DNA of 64,000 nucleotides. Source: Mucilaginibacter robiniae. Lineage in GTDB: Bacteria; Bacteroidota; Bacteroidia; Sphingobacteriales; Sphingobacteriaceae. Position 1 is the first letter of the stretch. Every line of letters starts with the position of its first letter. A model generated the notes under the pieces. That model saw nothing but the letters and a program-made list of their open reading frames with translations. It was not told where the DNA came from and made no database searches. This document shows positions 60,438 through 64,000 of the stretch, in pieces. Position numbers and translations under genes: made by a program. The stretch is taken from the NCBI RefSeq assembly GCF_012849215.1, contig NZ_CP051682.1, positions 868,001-932,000 of the forward strand. The letters are read 5' to 3'.

Positions 60438-62918
60438 ATGAGCAACTGGTTTAAACGCAATGGCATCCATCTGGCCATTATCGGAGTTTTCATAGCACTC
60501 GGTTTCTTTTACTGCGCCCCGGTTTTTCAGGGCAAAGCTTTGTTTCAAAGCGATGTGATGCAGGCCCAAGGCATGCAAAGAGAAATCATGTCGGTAAAGG
60601 AAAAAACAGGCAAAGCACCTTTATGGACCAATAGCATGTTTGGTGGTATGCCTGCCTACCAAATTTGGGTTCCTTACCCTACTAACGTAACTACGTATGT
60701 TATTTCAACGCTAAAAGCCGTTTTCCCTAATCCGGTTGATACCATTTTACTGTATCTGGTTGGCGCTTACTTTTTATTGTGTGTATTACGTTTAAACCCT
60801 TGGCTGGCAGCAGCAGGCGCTATAGCCTACGCATTTTCATCGTACAACTTTATCATTATTGATGCGGGGCATGCTAACCAAGCTTATGCTATAGCCTTTT
60901 TTGCCCCTATTATCGCTAGTATTCTGCTGGCATTTCGTGGTCGGCCATTATTAGGCGCTACATTAACAGCGTTCTTTTTGGCAATGGAAATCCGTACCAA
61001 CCACATTCAGATGACTTATTATCTGATGTTGGCTATCTTAATCTGGGTAGGTATTGAATTGTATCATGCCATTAAAGAGAATCAAACCAAGCCGTTCTTT
61101 AAAGCTATTGGTTATTTAGCAGCAGCTACCGTGCTGGCAGTAGTAGTAAACGCAGCTATGCTATGGACTACTTATGAATATGGTAACGAATCTATCCGTG
61201 GTAAATCAAACCTGACTCAGCATACTACCGAACCATCGAACGGCCTGGATAAAGATTATGCTTACCAATACAGCCAGGGTATAGGCGAATGCTTTACCTT
61301 TTTAATTCCGAATGCTTATGGTGGTACCAGCAGTGGCCCAACCAACAGCGATTCAAACGTATTGAAAGTATTAACTGACAAAGGCATTGACCCTAACCAG
61401 GCACAAAGCTTAGCACAACAGTTCCCGTTGTATTGGGGTGATAAGCCTATTATTGGCGGTCCGTGGTATTTTGGTGCAGCCGTATGCTTTTTATTTGTAC
61501 TGGGCTTGCTGATTGTGAAAAACCGACTTAAATGGTGGTTGTTAGGCGCTACTTTATTGAGCTTACTGCTATCTTTCGGTCAGCACTTAACGTTTATATC
61601 CGACTTATTCTTTAACTATTTCCCATTATATAACAAGTTCCGTACAGTTGAATCTATACTGGTTATTGCGGCCTTGTGTTTTCCGGTGCTGGCCTTTATG
61701 GCCATACAGGAAGTTATTTCTTCTACCGACAAAAGCTTTATTTTCAAAAAAGTTAAACTGGCCTTGTACATCACCGGCGGTTTAACCTTGTTAATGATTG
61801 TGGTGCCAAGCGTGCTGTTAAGCTTTAAATCGCCGGAGCATCAAAACTTTGTTGCTCAATTAACCCAAATGGCTGGCGGCGATAGTGCTTTTGCTAACAA
61901 TCTGGCTAATGCGCTGGTGCAAGATCGTATCTCGTTAGAGCGTGCTGATGCTATACGTTCCTTAATTTTTATCCTGATAGCCTTTGGCTTGCTGTGGGCC
62001 TTTGTAAAGCAAAAAGTAAATGTTACGGTACTATCTATTGCCTTTTTACTGCTTACGCTAGTAGACATGTGGACTGTAGATAAACGTTACTTGAAAGACA
62101 GCAACTTTGTAGATAAAGAAGATTTACAGCAAAGCTTTCAGCAACGTGAGGTTGACCAGTTCATTCTGCGTGATACCGACCCCGATTACCGCGTATTTGA
62201 TGCGACTTTATCACCTACCCCATTCTCTAATGCTACGGCTTCTTACTTTCACAAAACCGTAGGTGGTTACCATGCGGCCAAGTTAAAGCGTTTCCAGGAG
62301 CTGATTGAAAGCCAATTTTCAAAAAGCGTTAACCAGGATGTGCTGGATATGCTGAATACCAAATACATTATTACTGCCGATCCGAAAACACAAGCAGTAG
62401 GTATGCAGGTAAATCAAACCGCTTGTGGCCATGCATGGTTTGTAAAAAGCGTTAAGTACGCTAAAAATGCTGATGAAGAAATGCAAGCCATCAGTAGCTT
62501 TGACCCTAAAAACGAAGCCATTGTTGACGAGCGTTACCATAACCTGCTGAACAATAAAATTACCTCATTAGATGAAGCAGCTACCATTAAACTTCTTAGC
62601 TATAACCCTGATCATTTAGTTTATGAAACCGGTTCAACCACCAACCAGGTAGCTGTGTTTTCAGAAATCTATTATGATAAAGGCTGGAAAATGCTAATTG
62701 ACGGCGTTGAAAAACCTTATTTCAGAGCTGACTACGTGCTGCGTGCTGCTGAAATTCCGGTAGGTAACCACAAGATTGAATTTGTTTTCCACCCAACATC
62801 ATACTACACTGGCGAAGGCATTTCATTAGCTGGTTCTGCAGCTCTGGTACTGCTGTTAGTAGGCGTAGGTTATGCCGAAAGCAAAAAGAAAGGTCCTTTA
62901 TTAAACAAAGAGGCATAA
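60438..62918 (+). CDS. YfhO family membrane protein
   Basis: This 826-residue polytopic protein (a dozen or more helices) belongs to the YfhO/GT-C-like family. It is recognised by KAPLWTNSMFGGMPAYQIWVP, IAYAFSSYNFIIIDAGHANQ, WWLLGATLLSLLLSFGQHL and a C-terminal periplasmic domain ending in NHKIEFVFHPTSYYTGEGIS. YfhO in Bacillus affects lipoteichoic acid glycosylation; here the acceptor is unknown. A terminator follows. Confidence 0.88.
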   Translation: MSNWFKRNGIHLAIIGVFIALGFFYCAPVFQGKALFQSDVMQAQGMQREIMSVKEKTGKAPLWTNSMFGGMPAYQIWVPYPTNVTTYVISTLKAVFPNPVDTILLYLVGAYFLLCVLRLNPWLAAAGAIAYAFSSYNFIIIDAGHANQAYAIAFFAPIIASILLAFRGRPLLGATLTAFFLAMEIRTNHIQMTYYLMLAILIWVGIELYHAIKENQTKPFFKAIGYLAAATVLAVVVNAAMLWTTYEYGNESIRGKSNLTQHTTEPSNGLDKDYAYQYSQGIGECFTFLIPNAYGGTSSGPTNSDSNVLKVLTDKGIDPNQAQSLAQQFPLYWGDKPIIGGPWYFGAAVCFLFVLGLLIVKNRLKWWLLGATLLSLLLSFGQHLTFISDLFFNYFPLYNKFRTVESILVIAALCFPVLAFMAIQEVISSTDKSFIFKKVKLALYITGGLTLLMIVVPSVLLSFKSPEHQNFVAQLTQMAGGDSAFANNLANALVQDRISLERADAIRSLIFILIAFGLLWAFVKQKVNVTVLSIAFLLLTLVDMWTVDKRYLKDSNFVDKEDLQQSFQQREVDQFILRDTDPDYRVFDATLSPTPFSNATASYFHKTVGGYHAAKLKRFQELIESQFSKSVNQDVLDMLNTKYIITADPKTQAVGMQVNQTACGHAWFVKSVKYAKNADEEMQAISSFDPKNEAIVDERYHNLLNNKITSLDEAATIKLLSYNPDHLVYETGSTTNQVAVFSEIYYDKGWKMLIDGVEKPYFRADYVLRAAEIPVGNHKIEFVFHPTSYYTGEGISLAGSAALVLLLVGVGYAESKKKGPLLNKEA

Positions 62919-62957
62919 GCTTTTGCAGAGTTCCTTTTTAATTTAAATACTCTTTAT

Positions 62958-63002
62958 AAAAAAGCACCCGTTATGTATTACCAACATAGCGGTTGCTTTT
63001 TT
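62958..63002 (+). terminator. Intrinsic terminator after the YfhO gene
   Basis: Nineteen-base arms (62958-62976 / 62984-63002) with two mismatches, one a G-U pair in RNA. Flanked by A- and T-runs. Confidence 0.8.
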
Positions 63003-63124
63003 ATTTTATAGCTATAGGGTAACGCTTTACTCAACTGCAAACCCACTCGAATCTGTTGTATTTGATTTTCAACTAACTGATAAATAATTTTTACCTTTAC
63101 CCCCCAATTAACAATATTTAAATT

Positions 63125-63940
63125 ATGGCTTATAATTTACTGAAAGGTAAAAAGGGCATTATTTTTGGCGCCCTGGATGAAAAATCAATTGCCTGGAAAA
63201 CCGCCCAGCGCTGCAAAGCCGAAGGCGCTGAACTGGTACTGACCAACGCTCCTATTGCTCTGCGCATGGGAACCATCAATAAACTGGCCGAAGAGGTAAA
63301 CGCACCGGTTATTCCGGCCGACGTAACCAGCGAAGCTGATGTAACCAACCTTTTTGAAAAAACCATGGAACATTTCAATGGTGGGGTTGATTTTGTGCTA
63401 CACTCTATAGGTATGAGCATCAATGTGCGTAAAAACATTCCATACACCGAAAACAACCTGGAGTTTACGCACAAAGGTTTAGATATATCGGCCGTTAGTT
63501 TACACCGCGTATTACAAGCTGCCATGAAACTGGATGCCATTAACGAGTGGGGTTCGGTAGTAGCTTTAACTTACATTGCTGCACAACGCGTATTCCCGAA
63601 CTACAATGATATGGCTGATGGTAAAGCTATGCTGGAAAGCATTGCCCGTAACTTTGGCTACTACTATGGTGTTCAGAAAAAAGTAAGGGTAAATACCATT
63701 TCCCAATCTCCTACCCTAACCACAGCTGGTTCAGGCGTTAAAGGAATTGATGGCTTTATCAACTTTGCAGAAAAGATGAGTCCGCTGGGTAATGCCAATG
63801 CCGATAACTGCGCTGATTACTGCGTTACTATGTTCTCTGATTTAACCAAAATGGTAACTATGCAAAACCTTTTCCATGATGGTGGTTTCTCTTACACTGG
63901 TGTTACGCCAGAGGTGATTGAAAGCATGAGCAAAGAATAA
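63125..63940 (+). CDS. fabI: Enoyl-[acyl-carrier-protein] reductase FabI
   Basis: This 271-residue NADH-dependent enoyl-ACP reductase of fatty-acid synthesis has the classical FabI pattern. It shows LLKGKKGIIFGALDEKSIAW at the nucleotide site, FVLHSIG, and the catalytic Tyr-x6-Lys as Y160 and K167 in NYNDMADGKAMLE. It also has TISQSPTLTTAGSGVKG. Preceded by a TACCTTTA box (63092-63099) and followed by a hairpin terminator. Confidence 0.96.
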   Translation: MAYNLLKGKKGIIFGALDEKSIAWKTAQRCKAEGAELVLTNAPIALRMGTINKLAEEVNAPVIPADVTSEADVTNLFEKTMEHFNGGVDFVLHSIGMSINVRKNIPYTENNLEFTHKGLDISAVSLHRVLQAAMKLDAINEWGSVVALTYIAAQRVFPNYNDMADGKAMLESIARNFGYYYGVQKKVRVNTISQSPTLTTAGSGVKGIDGFINFAEKMSPLGNANADNCADYCVTMFSDLTKMVTMQNLFHDGGFSYTGVTPEVIESMSKE

Positions 63941-63964
63941 GGCTACTTAACCATAATACTAAAA

Positions 63965-63996
63965 GAGGGTTCCCGTAAAACACGAACCCTTTTTTA
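63965..63996 (+). terminator. Intrinsic terminator after fabI
   Basis: The stem agggttc/gaaccct is followed by a run of Ts near the window end. Confidence 0.8.
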
Positions 63997-64000
63997 GTGA

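Noticed and set aside
1-64000. tRNA, rRNA or riboswitch genes
   Set aside because: I looked for conserved rRNA segments and tRNA-like cloverleaf ends in the gaps and found none that I could support.

Overview
The window comes from the chromosome of a Bacteroidota bacterium, most likely family Sphingobacteriaceae (a Mucilaginibacter- or Pedobacter-like organism; the genus is inference). The evidence is a gldA plus fused gldF-gldG locus, the long-form ispG, Bacteroidota-type families (putative porin, DUF4834, DUF3810, DUF4159, DUF4397, BatA/MoxR), and TAnnTTTG -7 boxes close to many start codons. Shine-Dalgarno sequences are rare, except at tldD and a few others. No rRNA or tRNA gene was recognised.

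Layout. 1-7.1 kb: porin (cut by the window edge), purine nucleoside phosphorylase overlapping lpxK, a Cys-motif/TonB-C protein, and a CcmF/CcsA cytochrome c biogenesis protein. 7.1-16.4 kb: two secreted tandem paralogues, a GH20 hexosaminidase with a PA14-like tail, a lipoprotein with a His/Arg/Ser tail, beta-carbonic anhydrase with DUF1275, a small membrane protein, an alpha/beta hydrolase, an MBL-fold hydrolase, and a second Cys-motif protein. 16.6-31.5 kb: ispG carrying two in-frame low-complexity word repeats; P-loop, GYF-RDD and DUF4159 genes; divergent from these a MoxR-DUF58-BatA-type operon of five genes followed by a TldD/TldE metalloprotease pair. Unusual repeats separate the first three genes of that operon.

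31.5-43.2 kb: serine hydrolase, PAP2 phosphatase, gldA, an outer-membrane barrel, a small GIY-YIG protein framed by inverted copies of a palindromic element, fused gldFG, dnaN, two DUF4397 lipoproteins, DedA, a carboxypeptidase-regulatory-like protein and an esterase. 43.2-48.6 kb is the accessory island. It holds hairpin repeats of three families, a REP-associated tyrosine transposase (RAYT), a double-HEPN-like protein with a DUF4431-like C-terminus, and a RepA-like ATPase gene split by a complete IS3-family element. The element has a CATA target duplication, and removing it restores the reading frame exactly.

48.6-64 kb returns to core genes: ettA, an MRJP/yellow-like protein, an orphan DUF47 protein, DUF3810, a DsbA/FrnE-like oxidoreductase, upp, uvrB, DoxX, a DUF4834-YfhO operon and fabI.

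The best candidates for something undescribed are the HEPN/DUF4431 gene enclosed by REP hairpins, the RAYT with two hairpin families, and the GIY-YIG gene bracketed by inverted palindromic repeats inside the gliding locus. All functional statements rest on motif recognition by eye; no database search was run.
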